Assembly (NCBI GenBank): GCA_017960605.1 | Contig: JAGCYV010000059.1 | Span: 1 to 56,041, forward strand | Length of the DNA stretch: 56,041 bases | Reading direction: 5' to 3' | DNA from: Bacteroidales bacterium | GTDB lineage: Bacteria; Bacteroidota; Bacteroidia; Bacteroidales; P3 | Notes under the pieces: generated by a model | What the model was told of the DNA's origin: nothing | The model's input: the letters and a program-made list of their open reading frames with translations, nothing else | Database searches by the model: none | Shown here: piece after piece, positions 34,776 to 43,987 of the stretch | How positions within the stretch are numbered: position 1 is the stretch's first letter | Layout: each line of letters begins with the position of its first letter | Translations under genes and position numbers: made by a program

Positions 34776-35387
34776 ATGGCAACACAAGAAAACAACCTTG
34801 TCAGAGGTTCGATAGGAGGGTGGATCTACTCCGTCGATCCCGTCACAAAGAAGCAAGTCATCCGCCGCAAACCCAAGAAGGTGCGCAATCCCCAAACCCC
34901 GGCCCAGGAGAGCCACCGCGCCGCCTTCATCGACATCGTGCGCCTCTCCTCCCGCATGACCGAGGCCCACCTCCTCGGCCTCCATCGCCACGCCCAGCGC
35001 ATGAAGCTGCGCACCTATGCCGACTTCCGCCATCTGAACCGCGACTGCTTCACCCCCGACGGCCAGATCGACTATCCCCGCATCGTCCTCAGCCGCGGGC
35101 CCGTGGCTCCCGTCCTTGTCCGGCAGCTCCAGCTCGGCGACGACGGCCGTCTTCTCCTGGCGTTCGAACCCTGCCTCGGGCAGCCCGACGCCGCTCCCGA
35201 CGACGAGCTCTACCTCTTTGTCTATGATGCCGCCTCCGGCGCCGCCTTCCTGGCCCCGCCCGTCCGGCGCTCCGCCGGGGCGCTCAACCTGCAGCTCCCC
35301 GACGAATGCGCCGGCGCCCGGCGCCATATCTACGCCTTCCTCCGCGACCGCAAAGGCCGCACCTCCGACACCATCTATATCCGTTGA
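34776..35387 (+). CDS. DUF6266 family protein
   Basis: 203 residues. The N-terminal part (RGSIGGWIYSVDPVTKKQVI, then RRKPKKVRNPQTPAQESHR) matches DUF6266, a family widespread in Bacteroidota with no known function. The C-terminal half is a Gly/Ala-rich beta domain ending in TSDTIYIR. No signal peptide or membrane helix. The gene is much richer in GC than its flanks (runs of C- and G-ending codons), which may mean different codon selection or past transfer. It is isolated, with a complex leader upstream and a tRNA converging on it. Confidence 0.75.
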   Translation: MATQENNLVRGSIGGWIYSVDPVTKKQVIRRKPKKVRNPQTPAQESHRAAFIDIVRLSSRMTEAHLLGLHRHAQRMKLRTYADFRHLNRDCFTPDGQIDYPRIVLSRGPVAPVLVRQLQLGDDGRLLLAFEPCLGQPDAAPDDELYLFVYDAASGAAFLAPPVRRSAGALNLQLPDECAGARRHIYAFLRDRKGRTSDTIYIR

Positions 35388-35404
35388 ACGATACTATTTT
35401 GGGG

Positions 35405-35438
35405 GAAAAAGAAACAGCCCCGATTGCTCTGGGCTGTT
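35405..35438 (-). terminator. Rho-independent terminator of tRNA-Gln
   Basis: Minus strand AACAGCCC and GGGCTGTT form an 8-bp stem with a 10-base loop, followed by TCTTTTT. It sits 3 bases after the tRNA 3' end. Confidence 0.88.
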
Positions 35439-35441
35439 CTG

Positions 35442-35512
35442 TTGTCCTACCTGGATTCGAACCAAGACAAGCTGATCCAGAGTCAGATGTGCTACCGTTA
35501 CACCATAGGACA
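35442..35512 (-). tRNA. tRNA-Gln (CTG)
   Basis: A 71-base cloverleaf on the minus strand: acceptor TGTCCTA/TAGGACA, D arm GTGTAACGGTAGCAC, anticodon loop CTCTGGA (anticodon CTG), T arm with TTCGAAT, discriminator A. The 3' CCA is not encoded. Confidence 0.95.
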
Positions 35513-35552
35513 ATCGGTATTTTCAAGGCTTTCTTCTCCTCAAAAGCGGGTG

Positions 35553-35583
35553 CAAAAGTACAAACATTTTCCGAACCGACAAA
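35553..35583 (-). promoter_or_regulatory. Promoter of tRNA-Gln
   Basis: Minus strand TTTG (35583-35580), a 19-base spacer and TACTTTTG (35560-35553), followed by C. Confidence 0.8.
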
Positions 35584-35596
35584 ATTTTTTTTGGAA

Positions 35597-35631
35597 GTGA
35601 AAGTTAAGAGACAAAAGGTGAAGGGTGATTT
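35597..35631. repeat. 7-mer array, GTGAARG type
   Basis: GTGAAAG, TTAAGAG, ACAAAAG, GTGAAGG, GTGATTT are contiguous. With the opposite-facing array at 35655-35689 this forms an inverted repeat around 23 bases. Transcribed from the minus strand it gives a stem (GGTGAAA... / ...TTCACC) followed by TTTT, so it may terminate the receptor mRNA. Confidence 0.8.
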
Positions 35632-35654
35632 CCAATAGTTTGCGTGACTAAAAA

Positions 35655-35689
35655 TTTCACCTTTCACCTTTCATCTTTCACCTTTACAA
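35655..35689. repeat. 7-mer array, TTTCACC type, containing the receptor's stop codon
   Basis: TTTCACC, TTTCACC, TTTCATC, TTTCACC, TTTACAA are contiguous. The last unit contains the minus-strand TAA (35684-35686) of the TonB-type receptor gene. Confidence 0.92.
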
Positions 35690-38329
35690 GCTGTCTCCAG
35701 TCTCGCTGTCGCCCTCTTTGGCGCTGTTTTCGAGTTCGAGCTTACCGAAGCGGAGGGTGATGCCAGCGCTGATATAGCGGCTGTTGGTCATCTTGTTGGT
35801 CGCATCGCTCAGGTAGTATGGGTTAGTGTTCTCACTGCCGAAACCAAAGCGGCCGCCCCAGTTGAACAAGTCCTGCACATTGATGAACACCGATAGTTTC
35901 CTCTTGAAGAAGTCGCTCCTTACGCCCAGGTTGAACCAGTAGCGTGCCTTCTGTTCGCGCATCAGGCTGATGGTGGGCGAGCTGTAGTTGAGCGCCATCG
36001 TCACCTGGTATTGGTCAAAGACTTTGGCCCAGGCGTTGATACGGGCGCTCCACGACCACTTGTCGTTGTCATAGGGTTGGCCGCGGTAGTTGTCCAGGTG
36101 GTAGCCGTAATTGTAGGCGTTGGCATAGAGCCGCACATTGAAGAAACCCGTGGGACGATAGGTCATGTTAAGGCTTGCACCATAGCGCCACGAGTATCCC
36201 ATGTTGTAGGGAATGCTGTAGGTCACAAACTTGTCGGTCAGGTATTCGTCGGCGTCCGTACGGTCGGTGAGCGAGCTGATTTCCTTGTCACTGAAGCGGC
36301 CGTAAGCCTCGATGCCCACATTCCCAAAGGTCTCGAAGAACTTCTGCCAGCCAGCTTCCACGTTGTGGGTATAGCTGGGCGTGAGGTTCGGGTTGCCCAT
36401 GGAGTAGCTCTCGTCTCCGTAGCGCCGGAAGGTGCTGGTTTGTTCCTCTGAGGGATTGGACATGCGCATTGTGTAGTTGAGTTTGATGTTGTGCATGTCC
36501 TCCGTCCGGTAGGTGAGGTGGATTGAGGGATGGAAATCGACATTATATCTCACACTGTCGTCTGCAAACGGCATGTCGCTGATATAGTTGTAGTACTCGC
36601 GTTCCAAGCCCACCCCAAGGCCGCTGCTGAGGGTGAAGTTGCCCCAGCGGTGAGTCCAATCCACGTCGGCATCCACATTGGCATCGCCGCCGATAAAGCG
36701 GTAAGTACGCAGTGGGTCTCTGAGCGTTCCCACGGTGTCGTTGTATCGGTCATAGGTGTTGTCCATGTGGCTGATGTCGGCCCGCAAGCCATAGCTCATC
36801 TCGCCGTCCTTGCTGTAGGGACGGTTGTAGCGTGCGTCGAGGCTGGCTCCGTAGCTTTCCGTCTCGCTCAGCAGATAGCGATGCTCGTTTAGGGTATAGA
36901 CATTATACATCCGGTTATACCACTGTTTGCTGGCGTTGCGGTTGAGGCGGGTGTTCAAGCCGATGCGCAGGTTGTGACCCTCCAGGTCGAACTTCTTGGT
37001 GTAGTCGGCTCCCGCATGGGCAAACAGCGAGCGGCCGTTGCTGCGCGAGAGGAGGGTGTCGTTGTAGGGAGTGGTGAGAATCGGCGTGGTGTCCAGATTG
37101 TAGTAGGTCTGGTCGCGCAGGCTATTGTTGTACGAGGGGTTGTAGTTGTAGAAGCCGCCGGCATCGACCGACACCTCGCTCATCGAGTCGATTTCGTAGT
37201 TCACGTTCATGAAGATATTGGCGCTGTGCGAACGGTTGTTCGAGGTGTCATATACGTTCTCCGCCATCGTGGTGTCATAGATGCCGTCGGGGATGGCGTT
37301 GTGATCGCGGCGCATGTAGGCATGCGTCTCGTTGGTATTGTCGCGTTTGGAGTAGCGGCCGCTGGCGAAGAGGTTGAAACTCAACTTCTCTTTGGCCCAC
37401 ATGTAGCTCACCCACGGGCTCACGAAGGGCTGGTTCGAACCGTTCACGCCGAAACTCACAAACTGGTTGCTCTTGATGTGGGCCGACGTGATGATGTTGA
37501 TCACCGCCTCCGCGTCGGTGGCGTATTTGGCCGACGGGTTCGTGATGGTCTCGATGCGGGCTAACGCGTTGGCCGGCAGGGTTTGCAGGTATGTCTTCAG
37601 ATTCTCCTCGGTAAGTTTCGAGGGCTTGTCATTAATCCAGATTTCCACGCTGCTCACGCCGCGCAGACTCACGTTGCCCTCCACATCCACCTCTACGCCG
37701 GGCGCGTTCTGAAGGGCGTCCTCTGTCGTACCTGTCTGGATACTCGGATCTTCGCTCACGTTGTAGATCATCTTCTCGCCGTCCATCGCATACAGCGGCT
37801 TGTCGGCCGTGATACTCACCTCACTCAACGTGGTGGCGCCAGGCTTCAGGCGGAAGGTGCCGAGAGCCGTGTTGTTGGTCACGTTGAACGGAATCAGTCG
37901 GTTCTGGTAGCCGATGGCCGAGATTCGGAGTAGGTAGGCACCGGCGGGCACGTCGGTCAACTCGAAGAGGCCGTCCAGATTCGTGGCGGCGCCCTTCACA
38001 AAGCTGCTATCGACCGAATCCAGCACGGCCACATTCACGAAGGCCAGGAATTCGCCGCTCACCGAGTCGCGCAGCGAACCCACTACCTTGAAGGTGTCAC
38101 CTTCCTTCACTTTCTTCTTCTGCTTTACCTGCTGGGCTTTCTGGTCGTCACCCATGCGGTTCCAGTCGCCCATGGGGGGACGTTTTCCTGATGGTGGTCT
38201 GCCGCCGGGAAAGTTGCCTCCTGGGTGACGGCCGCCGGGAAATCCGCCCGGCTGGGCTTCCACATAGGTGGCAGACAAAGTCATCACGGCCAGCAGGAAA
38301 AACGCATTCAGAAGATGAGTTCGCTTCAT
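35684..38329 (-). CDS. TonB-dependent receptor-like outer-membrane barrel (OMP_b-brl_3 type)
   Basis: 881 residues. Signal peptide (MKRTHLLNAFFLLAVMTLSA), a Gly/Pro/Arg-rich segment with repeated FPGGR/HPGGN motifs (about 27-50), a Lys-rich stretch, a carboxypeptidase-like domain (about 80-165, VGSLRDSVSGEFLAFVNVAV), a plug domain (about 175-285) and a long barrel. It belongs to the outer-membrane beta-barrel family close to TonB receptors, often without a SusD partner; whether it transports a ligand is not known. The C-terminus is short and polar (SAKEGDSETGDSL) and does not end in an aromatic residue; its final codons are formed by a heptad array. Single-gene unit. Confidence 0.9.
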   Translation of the reverse strand: MKRTHLLNAFFLLAVMTLSATYVEAQPGGFPGGRHPGGNFPGGRPPSGKRPPMGDWNRMGDDQKAQQVKQKKKVKEGDTFKVVGSLRDSVSGEFLAFVNVAVLDSVDSSFVKGAATNLDGLFELTDVPAGAYLLRISAIGYQNRLIPFNVTNNTALGTFRLKPGATTLSEVSITADKPLYAMDGEKMIYNVSEDPSIQTGTTEDALQNAPGVEVDVEGNVSLRGVSSVEIWINDKPSKLTEENLKTYLQTLPANALARIETITNPSAKYATDAEAVINIITSAHIKSNQFVSFGVNGSNQPFVSPWVSYMWAKEKLSFNLFASGRYSKRDNTNETHAYMRRDHNAIPDGIYDTTMAENVYDTSNNRSHSANIFMNVNYEIDSMSEVSVDAGGFYNYNPSYNNSLRDQTYYNLDTTPILTTPYNDTLLSRSNGRSLFAHAGADYTKKFDLEGHNLRIGLNTRLNRNASKQWYNRMYNVYTLNEHRYLLSETESYGASLDARYNRPYSKDGEMSYGLRADISHMDNTYDRYNDTVGTLRDPLRTYRFIGGDANVDADVDWTHRWGNFTLSSGLGVGLEREYYNYISDMPFADDSVRYNVDFHPSIHLTYRTEDMHNIKLNYTMRMSNPSEEQTSTFRRYGDESYSMGNPNLTPSYTHNVEAGWQKFFETFGNVGIEAYGRFSDKEISSLTDRTDADEYLTDKFVTYSIPYNMGYSWRYGASLNMTYRPTGFFNVRLYANAYNYGYHLDNYRGQPYDNDKWSWSARINAWAKVFDQYQVTMALNYSSPTISLMREQKARYWFNLGVRSDFFKRKLSVFINVQDLFNWGGRFGFGSENTNPYYLSDATNKMTNSRYISAGITLRFGKLELENSAKEGDSETGDSL

Positions 38330-38370
38330 ATAGTAGATAAGTTGATATTGAGTTTAATAAATGATATAAA

Positions 38371-38416
38371 CAATATTATGTACCCCTTGTAAGGGTATTA
38401 TTGCAGTCGGTTGCAA
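38371..38416 (-). promoter_or_regulatory. Putative promoter/operator region of the receptor gene
   Basis: Minus strand TAATATTG (38378-38371) is one mismatch from TAnnTTTG, 42 bases before the start codon at 38329. Two palindromes lie upstream: an imperfect TACCCCTT-GT-AAGGGTA (38381-38397) and TTGCA-gtcggt-TGCAA (38401-38416). These look like an operator for a dimeric regulator, but no regulator is adjacent. Confidence 0.4.
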
Positions 38417-38423
38417 TTTTTTT

Positions 38424-38936
38424 TCAATTCATCAGGCGGCGCTCACCCCATTGGTACTGTGGGTAGGCTTTTTTCAGGTCGTTGTACGAACCCTCCACCG
38501 TGCTCCCGCCGCTGGTGGCAAAGACATTCAGCACCTTCCCGCTTAGGTCGTGTGCCTCGATAAAGGTGTTCACAATCGTGGGGGCGGTGTACCACCACAC
38601 CGGGAAACCTATCCACACCGTGTCGTAGTCGCCCATTTTCTCACAGCTCCCCTTGATGGCCGGACGTGAGCTCTTGTCCCTCATCTCTAGCGTCGAACGT
38701 GAAGTTTTGTCTCTCCAGTTCAGATCGGCTGCGGTGTAAGCCACCTCGGGGGCAATCTCGAACAGGTCGGCATTCAGTTCATTGGCAAGCTTCTTGGCGG
38801 CGGCCTTCGTGGTGCCGGTGGCCGAGAAATAGGCTACTAAGGTCTTTTTCATATCGTTGTTCTCCTTTTCTTTGCTCTGCGCGCATGCTCCGAACATCAG
38901 ACAGCACGCGGAGAGGACTAATAATATCTTTTTCAT
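38424..38936 (-). CDS. Flavodoxin-like lipoprotein
   Basis: 170 residues. Signal ending in the lipobox LMFGAC, then a flavodoxin domain starting MKKTLVAYFSATGTTKAAAK, where SATGTT is the FMN phosphate loop; IGFPVWWYTAP and NVFATSGGSTVEG are the other FMN-contacting loops. Typical flavodoxins of this subgroup end about 12-15 residues further on; here the protein stops after GERRLMN, so the last helix is missing. A flavodoxin exported as a lipoprotein is unusual compared with cytoplasmic flavodoxins, although I recall similar exported proteins in Bacteroidota. Its redox partner is unknown. It may start inside at MKKTLVAY instead (cytoplasmic), but the strong signal and the placement of the promoter favour the longer form. 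Confidence 0.85.
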   Translation of the reverse strand: MKKILLVLSACCLMFGACAQSKEKENNDMKKTLVAYFSATGTTKAAAKKLANELNADLFEIAPEVAYTAADLNWRDKTSRSTLEMRDKSSRPAIKGSCEKMGDYDTVWIGFPVWWYTAPTIVNTFIEAHDLSGKVLNVFATSGGSTVEGSYNDLKKAYPQYQWGERRLMN

Positions 38937-38971
38937 TATGTTAAACGTAATTCTTCATTCATTCAAATCTT

Positions 38972-38979
38972 CAAATATA
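38972..38979 (-). promoter_or_regulatory. Promoter -7 element of the flavodoxin-like gene
   Basis: Minus strand TATATTTG, 35 bases before the start codon at 38936. No clear -33 box. Confidence 0.6.
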
Positions 38980-39001
38980 CGAAAATTTCAGGAATTAATT
39001 C

Positions 39002-40168
39002 TTACATGCTCTCTATCAGTATTTTGACCACCTCGTCACGAGTCAGGGTGCGATAGCCGACAGGGAGGATAAGGACGGCATCGACAACCTGTTGCAGGTT
39101 CTCCTCGGTGACGCCCAGTTCGCCGCTGTGCATCACCACACCAATCTCCTTCATCCAAGCCTCCAAACAAACGAGGCCTTCGAGAGCCACCTGCTCATCT
39201 GTCTTGCCCTCGGGACGCACGCCCCACACATTCTCGGCAAAGCGTTTGAACTGGTGCAATCCGTCGTGCATCACGTGGCGGTAGTAGGGCAGGCTGACCG
39301 AAGCGAGGGTCATCCCATGGGTGGCGTCGGTCACCAACCCGATGGCGTGACCTATCTGATGCACCTCCCAGTCGCCGCCCTTGCCGCATTTCAGCAGTGT
39401 GTTCAGCGCCCATGTGGCCGTCCACATGATATTGGCACGTGCCTCGTAATCCTGCGGGTTCTTGGCGGCGATGCGGGAAGCGTGGATGAGCGACCGCATC
39501 AAGCCCTCGTTGATATAGTCGGTGGTGCAGTCGGCTGTGCCAGCGAAATATTGCTCCATGAGGTGGCTCATGATGTCGAAGAATCCCGCCACCATCTGGT
39601 ACTGCGGCACTGTCATCGTGAACCTCGGGTTGAGGATGGTGAACTTGGGGAATAGTTCGGTGCCGAACACCTTACCACGCTTGAAGCCCTCCTTTCTATT
39701 GGTAATCACACTGCCGCCGTTCATCTCGCTGCCGGTACCCACCATTGTGAGCACGGTGCCCACAGGAACGGTCTTGCAGGTGGGATTGCCTTGGTTCACC
39801 CAGTAGGTCTCCCACGGGTCGTTCTCGCAGTAGGCGCTGGCGCTCACGGCTTTGGCGTAGTCGATGGTGCTTCCGCCACCCACCGCGAGGATGAGATCGA
39901 CGTGGTTCTCGCGCACCAGGCGGGCTCCTTCTAATACCTTCTCGATGGTGGGATTGGGCATCACGCCTGCGTCCTCGACGATGGTCTTTCCTGCCTTTTT
40001 GAGCGCAGCAACTACGGCGTCATAGATGCCGTTGCGTTTGATACTTCCTCCGCCGTAGCTGAGCATCACGACAGAGCCGAAGTTCTTCAACTCGCCGGCC
40101 AGATGGTTCATGGCATCCTCGCCGAAATGGAGGCGGGTGGGATTGTGGTAGGTGAAATTGCCTTGCAT
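39002..40168 (-). CDS. Iron-containing alcohol dehydrogenase (butanol dehydrogenase/YqhD type)
   Basis: 388 residues. N-terminal nucleotide-binding domain with YGGGSIKRNGIYD and the NAD(P) loop AVGGGSTIDYAKA; GTVLTMVGTGSEMNGGSVIT is split across the substrate site. The metal ligands Asp and His appear in FDIMSHLMEQYF, and His residues in EVHQIGHAIG and further on. YqhD-like enzymes reduce aldehydes with NADPH in the cytoplasm. It starts 4 bases after uvrA ends and is the last gene of the bamD unit. The link to DNA repair is probably positional only. Confidence 0.93.
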   Translation of the reverse strand: MQGNFTYHNPTRLHFGEDAMNHLAGELKNFGSVVMLSYGGGSIKRNGIYDAVVAALKKAGKTIVEDAGVMPNPTIEKVLEGARLVRENHVDLILAVGGGSTIDYAKAVSASAYCENDPWETYWVNQGNPTCKTVPVGTVLTMVGTGSEMNGGSVITNRKEGFKRGKVFGTELFPKFTILNPRFTMTVPQYQMVAGFFDIMSHLMEQYFAGTADCTTDYINEGLMRSLIHASRIAAKNPQDYEARANIMWTATWALNTLLKCGKGGDWEVHQIGHAIGLVTDATHGMTLASVSLPYYRHVMHDGLHQFKRFAENVWGVRPEGKTDEQVALEGLVCLEAWMKEIGVVMHSGELGVTEENLQQVVDAVLILPVGYRTLTRDEVVKILIESM

Positions 40169-40172
40169 ATCT

Positions 40173-43010
40173 TTAATGATTGTGGGTTGTCGCTTTCAGT
40201 TCGGCGGCGAGGTATTGCCCGGTGAAGGTCTCTTTGTGCTGGGCAAGCTCTTCGGGGGTACCGGCGAAGGTGATGCGTCCACCAGCACGGCCGCCGTCGG
40301 GACCGAGGTCGATGACCCAATCGGCCACCTTGATGACATCCATGTTGTGCTCGATGACGAGGACGCTGTTGCCCTTATCGACAAGCTTCTGCAGCACGCC
40401 GAGGAGGATTCTGATGTCCTCGAAGTGGAGGCCCGTAGTGGGTTCGTCTAATATATATAATGTCTTGCCGGTATCGGTGCGGCTGAGCTCGGTGGCGAGC
40501 TTCACGCGCTGCGCCTCGCCGCCACTGAGGGTGGTACTTTGCTGTCCGAGGGTGATGTATCCGAGGCCTACGTCCTGTAGAGCCAGCAGTTTACGCCGCA
40601 GTTTGGGGTGCGCGTCGAAGAACTCGACGGCCTCGTTGACGGTCATGTCGAGTACGTCGGCGATGGATTTGCCCTTATATCTTATTTCTAATGTCTCGCG
40701 GTTGTAGCGCTTGCCGCCACAGACCTCGCATTGCACATAGACATCGGGCAGGAAGTTCATCTCGATGGTGCGCAGGCCGGCACCTTTGCAGTGCTCGCAG
40801 CGGCCGCCGCTGACGTTGAAGCTAAATCGGCCGGGCTTGTAGCCGCGGATGCGTGCCGACGGCAGTTCGGCGAAGAGGCGGCGGATGTCGTCGAAGAAGC
40901 CCGCGTAGGTGGCGGGGTTCGAGCGAGGCGTGCGTCCGATGGGGCTCTGGTCAATCTGTATGACTTTGTCTATCGCATCTATCCCCTCTATCGATTCATA
41001 AGGCAGGGGAGCGCGGAGCGAGTGATAGAAATGCTGGCTGAGGATGGGCTGGAGGGTGTCGTTGATGAGCGACGACTTACCGCTGCCCGAGACGCCCGTC
41101 ACGCAGACTAAGAGCCCCAGCGGCAGGTCGAGGGTGACGCCCTTCAGATTGTTGCCGGTGGCACCCTTCAGGAGGATATGCTCGCGGCCGACATTAATCC
41201 GTCTCTCCGGCAGCGCTATGTCACGTTGGCGCGACAGGTAGTCAAGGGTAACGCTGGGCTTGTGTTTGGCCAGCACCTTATCGGTCACCTCTCCGGCAAA
41301 CAGTATTTTTCCCCCGTGCACTCCGGCACCGGGCCCGATATCGACCAGGTAGTCGGCGGCGAGCATCATGTCGCGGTCGTGTTCTACCACGATGATGCTG
41401 TTGCCCAGGTCGCGCAGTTGCTTGAGGCTCTCGATGAGGCGCTGATTGTCGCGCTGGTGGAGACCGATGCTGGGCTCGTCGAGGATATAGAGCACGTTGG
41501 TGAGCTGCGAGCCGATTTGTGTGGCCAGGCGGATGCGCTGTGCTTCGCCGCCCGAGAGCGACTTGGCGCTGCGGTTCATCGAGAGGTAGCCTACACCCAC
41601 GTTGTTGAGGAACGATAGGCGTTTCAGTATCTCGTTGAGCACCTCATGCGCCACCTTCTGGTCGCGCTCGTCGAGCTGAGGTTCCAGTGCCCGCAGCCAC
41701 TCCTCCAGCTCCAGCAGGTCCATGTCGGCCAGCTGCCCGATATTCTTGTCCAATATGCGGAAGGCCAGCGATTCGGCTTTTAGGCGGTGCCCGTGACATT
41801 CAGGACACGGAACGGTATTCATGAAGCTTGCCGCCCACTTCTGTAGGCTGGCGGGACTCTCGTCACCGGCCAGCTCGGTGATATAGTTCACGATGCCCTG
41901 GAACTCGCTGAGGTAGCCCGGGTCCTCGGGGTCCTCGATGCCAGCGAAGTGATTGGAGCCGTAGAGGATGGCGTTCATGGCCTCCTCGCTGATGGCCTCC
42001 ACAGGGTCGTCGAGTGTGAAGTCGTAGTGTTTGCCCATGAGCTCCAGCTTGCGATAGACGTAGTTGGTGGGCGAGTATTTCCCCAGCACCTCGATGGCAC
42101 CGTCCTTGATGCTTTTCTTCGGGTTGGGAATGAGTTTCTTCATGTCTATCTGCGCCACCTCGCCGAGTCCGTTGCAATGGGGGCAGGCGCCATAAGGCGA
42201 GTTGAACGAGAAAGTGTTGGGCTCCGGCTCGGGGTAGGAGAGGCCGCTGTCGGGGTCCATCAGCATGCGGCTGAAATATCTTATACTGCCGTCCTCGTTG
42301 TTCAGTATCATCAGTATGCCCTTGCCCTGTCGGAAGGCCGTCTGCACCGCTTCGCGGAGACGGGTGGCGTTGCGGTCGGCACGCAGCCTGTCAACGACCA
42401 GCTCGATGTCGTGCACCTTGTAGCGATCCACCTGCATCTTGTAGGTTATCTCCTTCACCTCGCCATCCACACGCACCTTGAGGAACCCCCTCTTGGCTAC
42501 CTGCTCGAAGAGTTCGCGGTAGTGGCCTTTGCGACCCTTCACCAAGGGGGCGAGAATCATGATGTCGCGGCTTCCGTATTCGGTGGTGATGATCTCCAGT
42601 ATCTTCTCCTCGCTGTACTTTACCATCGGCTTGCCGCTGACGATGCTGTAGGCCTTGCCGATGCGGGCGTAGAGCAGACGCAGCAGGTCGTAGGTGTCGG
42701 TCAGCGTGCCTACCGTCGAGCGTGGGTTGTTGTTGGTGCTCTTCTGTTCGATGGAGATGACGGGCGAGAGGCCTTCTATCAGGTCCACGTCGGGACGCTC
42801 CATGTTGCCGATGAAGTGGCGGGCGTAGGCCGAGAAAGTCTCCATGTATCGGCGCTGCCCTTCAGCATGGATGGTGTCGAAAGCCAAGGACGACTTACCG
42901 CTGCCGCTGAGTCCGGTGAACACCACCAGCTTCCCCCGCGGAATCTCCAAATCGATGTTTTGAAGATTGTGCTCCCTTGCACCTAATATCTTTATCTTCT
43001 CGTCGTCCAT
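40173..43010 (-). CDS. uvrA: Excinuclease ABC subunit A
   Basis: 945 residues, normal length. Two ABC ATPase modules: Walker [13 protein letters not shown] (about 33-44) and [10 protein letters not shown] (about 640), signatures LSGGEAQRI and [12 protein letters not shown], and zinc-binding Cys pairs [24 protein letters not shown] and CEVCGGKRY. It recognises bulky DNA damage with UvrB. Start ATG shares its A with the stop TGA of the transglycosylase gene (TGATG), giving coupled translation. Confidence 0.98.
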   Translation of the reverse strand: MDDEKIKILGAREHNLQNIDLEIPRGKLVVFTGLSGSGKSSLAFDTIHAEGQRRYMETFSAYARHFIGNMERPDVDLIEGLSPVISIEQKSTNNNPRSTVGTLTDTYDLLRLLYARIGKAYSIVSGKPMVKYSEEKILEIITTEYGSRDIMILAPLVKGRKGHYRELFEQVAKRGFLKVRVDGEVKEITYKMQVDRYKVHDIELVVDRLRADRNATRLREAVQTAFRQGKGILMILNNEDGSIRYFSRMLMDPDSGLSYPEPEPNTFSFNSPYGACPHCNGLGEVAQIDMKKLIPNPKKSIKDGAIEVLGKYSPTNYVYRKLELMGKHYDFTLDDPVEAISEEAMNAILYGSNHFAGIEDPEDPGYLSEFQGIVNYITELAGDESPASLQKWAASFMNTVPCPECHGHRLKAESLAFRILDKNIGQLADMDLLELEEWLRALEPQLDERDQKVAHEVLNEILKRLSFLNNVGVGYLSMNRSAKSLSGGEAQRIRLATQIGSQLTNVLYILDEPSIGLHQRDNQRLIESLKQLRDLGNSIIVVEHDRDMMLAADYLVDIGPGAGVHGGKILFAGEVTDKVLAKHKPSVTLDYLSRQRDIALPERRINVGREHILLKGATGNNLKGVTLDLPLGLLVCVTGVSGSGKSSLINDTLQPILSQHFYHSLRAPLPYESIEGIDAIDKVIQIDQSPIGRTPRSNPATYAGFFDDIRRLFAELPSARIRGYKPGRFSFNVSGGRCEHCKGAGLRTIEMNFLPDVYVQCEVCGGKRYNRETLEIRYKGKSIADVLDMTVNEAVEFFDAHPKLRRKLLALQDVGLGYITLGQQSTTLSGGEAQRVKLATELSRTDTGKTLYILDEPTTGLHFEDIRILLGVLQKLVDKGNSVLVIEHNMDVIKVADWVIDLGPDGGRAGGRITFAGTPEELAQHKETFTGQYLAAELKATTHNH

Positions 43011-43987
43011 CAGATGCTCTCTATTACCGTGGTGTCATGCTTGCCACGTGTGATTGTGTTGTATTCGGTGCCTTTCTTGGTGGGTATGCGCACCTTGTAG
43101 CTCTTGCTACTCTTGTTTTTGAGGGTGCTGGCGGTGAGCCAGGGGTTCATAGTGCGGAGCATTTTGTAGCTGGTGCCGTGATCGACGGCGAATTGCACCA
43201 GGTCGATGTCTTTGCCGCTGAGTGTCACCTCCTCAAAGGGAAGTTCGGGGTATGTGTCGCAGCGGCGCACGGTGTAGCCGTAGTCCTGCGGATGCTGCAT
43301 GATGAGTTTTAGGGCCAGTATCCGATAGACATAACGCTGTGTCTCGCTGTTCAAAAGCAGTTCATAGTAGCTTTGTTGTTGCTGGCTCTCAAGCCGTTTC
43401 CCGAGTCCGTTCTCACCGCAGTTGTAGGCCGCCGCTGCCTCGGTCCATCCGCCGAAGCGTGCTTTGAGCGACTTGAGGTAGCGGCAGGCAGCATGCGTAG
43501 AGGCTTCGAGGTTGTTGCGCATGTCGATTTCATCGCTTATCTCCAGGCCGTACTTCTGCCCCGTGGTCTTCATGAACTGCCAGTAGCCACCGGCACCAGC
43601 GGGCGAGGTGACATTCTGCAACCCGCTCTCGATGACGCAGAGGTACTTCATGTCCTGCGGCACGCCTTCTTCCTTCAGTATGCGCTCGATGACGGGGAAG
43701 ACGCGTGCAGCGCGCTTGATGTTGAAGAGGGTGTTGCTCTGGTAGTACATGTTGCTCACCAGCTCACGGTCCAGTCCTTCGCGCACATACCACAGGTTGA
43801 GCGGCACGCGCTCGCCGCAGAAGTAGAGCGTGTCGGGCATCGGGGGCGCATAGACGCGGTAGTCGGCCCGGATGGCGCGGACGAGTATCTCGTCGTCGTT
43901 CTTCTCCTTGCGGCTGGCGAAAATAAAGGCCTCGCCGGCAATAGCCAAGGAGGCCAGTATGATTGCTGCGATTGACAGTTTCTTCAT
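43010..43987 (-). CDS. Lytic transglycosylase (MltD-like) with LysM-like C-terminal domain
   Basis: 325 residues. N-terminal signal/anchor (MKKLSIAAIILASLAIAGEA), SLT domain (about 110-230) with the catalytic Glu in LCVIESGLQNVTS, then GAGGYWQFM and AAAYNCGENGL, the standard SLT motifs. The last 60 residues (LVQFAVDHGTSYKMLRTMNP, ending in a YKVRIPTK-type motif) look like a LysM domain. It cleaves the glycan strand of peptidoglycan at the periplasmic face. Its start overlaps the coaBC stop by 4 bases and its stop overlaps uvrA by 1 base. Confidence 0.92.
   Translation of the reverse strand: MKKLSIAAIILASLAIAGEAFIFASRKEKNDDEILVRAIRADYRVYAPPMPDTLYFCGERVPLNLWYVREGLDRELVSNMYYQSNTLFNIKRAARVFPVIERILKEEGVPQDMKYLCVIESGLQNVTSPAGAGGYWQFMKTTGQKYGLEISDEIDMRNNLEASTHAACRYLKSLKARFGGWTEAAAAYNCGENGLGKRLESQQQQSYYELLLNSETQRYVYRILALKLIMQHPQDYGYTVRRCDTYPELPFEEVTLSGKDIDLVQFAVDHGTSYKMLRTMNPWLTASTLKNKSSKSYKVRIPTKKGTEYNTITRGKHDTTVIESI

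Noticed and set aside
34776..35387. Phage or mobile-element origin of the DUF6266 region
   Set aside because: GC is higher than in the flanks and a tRNA is nearby, but no integrase, transposase, direct repeats or attachment site was found.
38401..38424. Plus-strand terminator formed by TTGCA...TGCAA and eight T
   Set aside because: No plus-strand gene lies upstream; the 5-bp stem is better explained as a possible operator.
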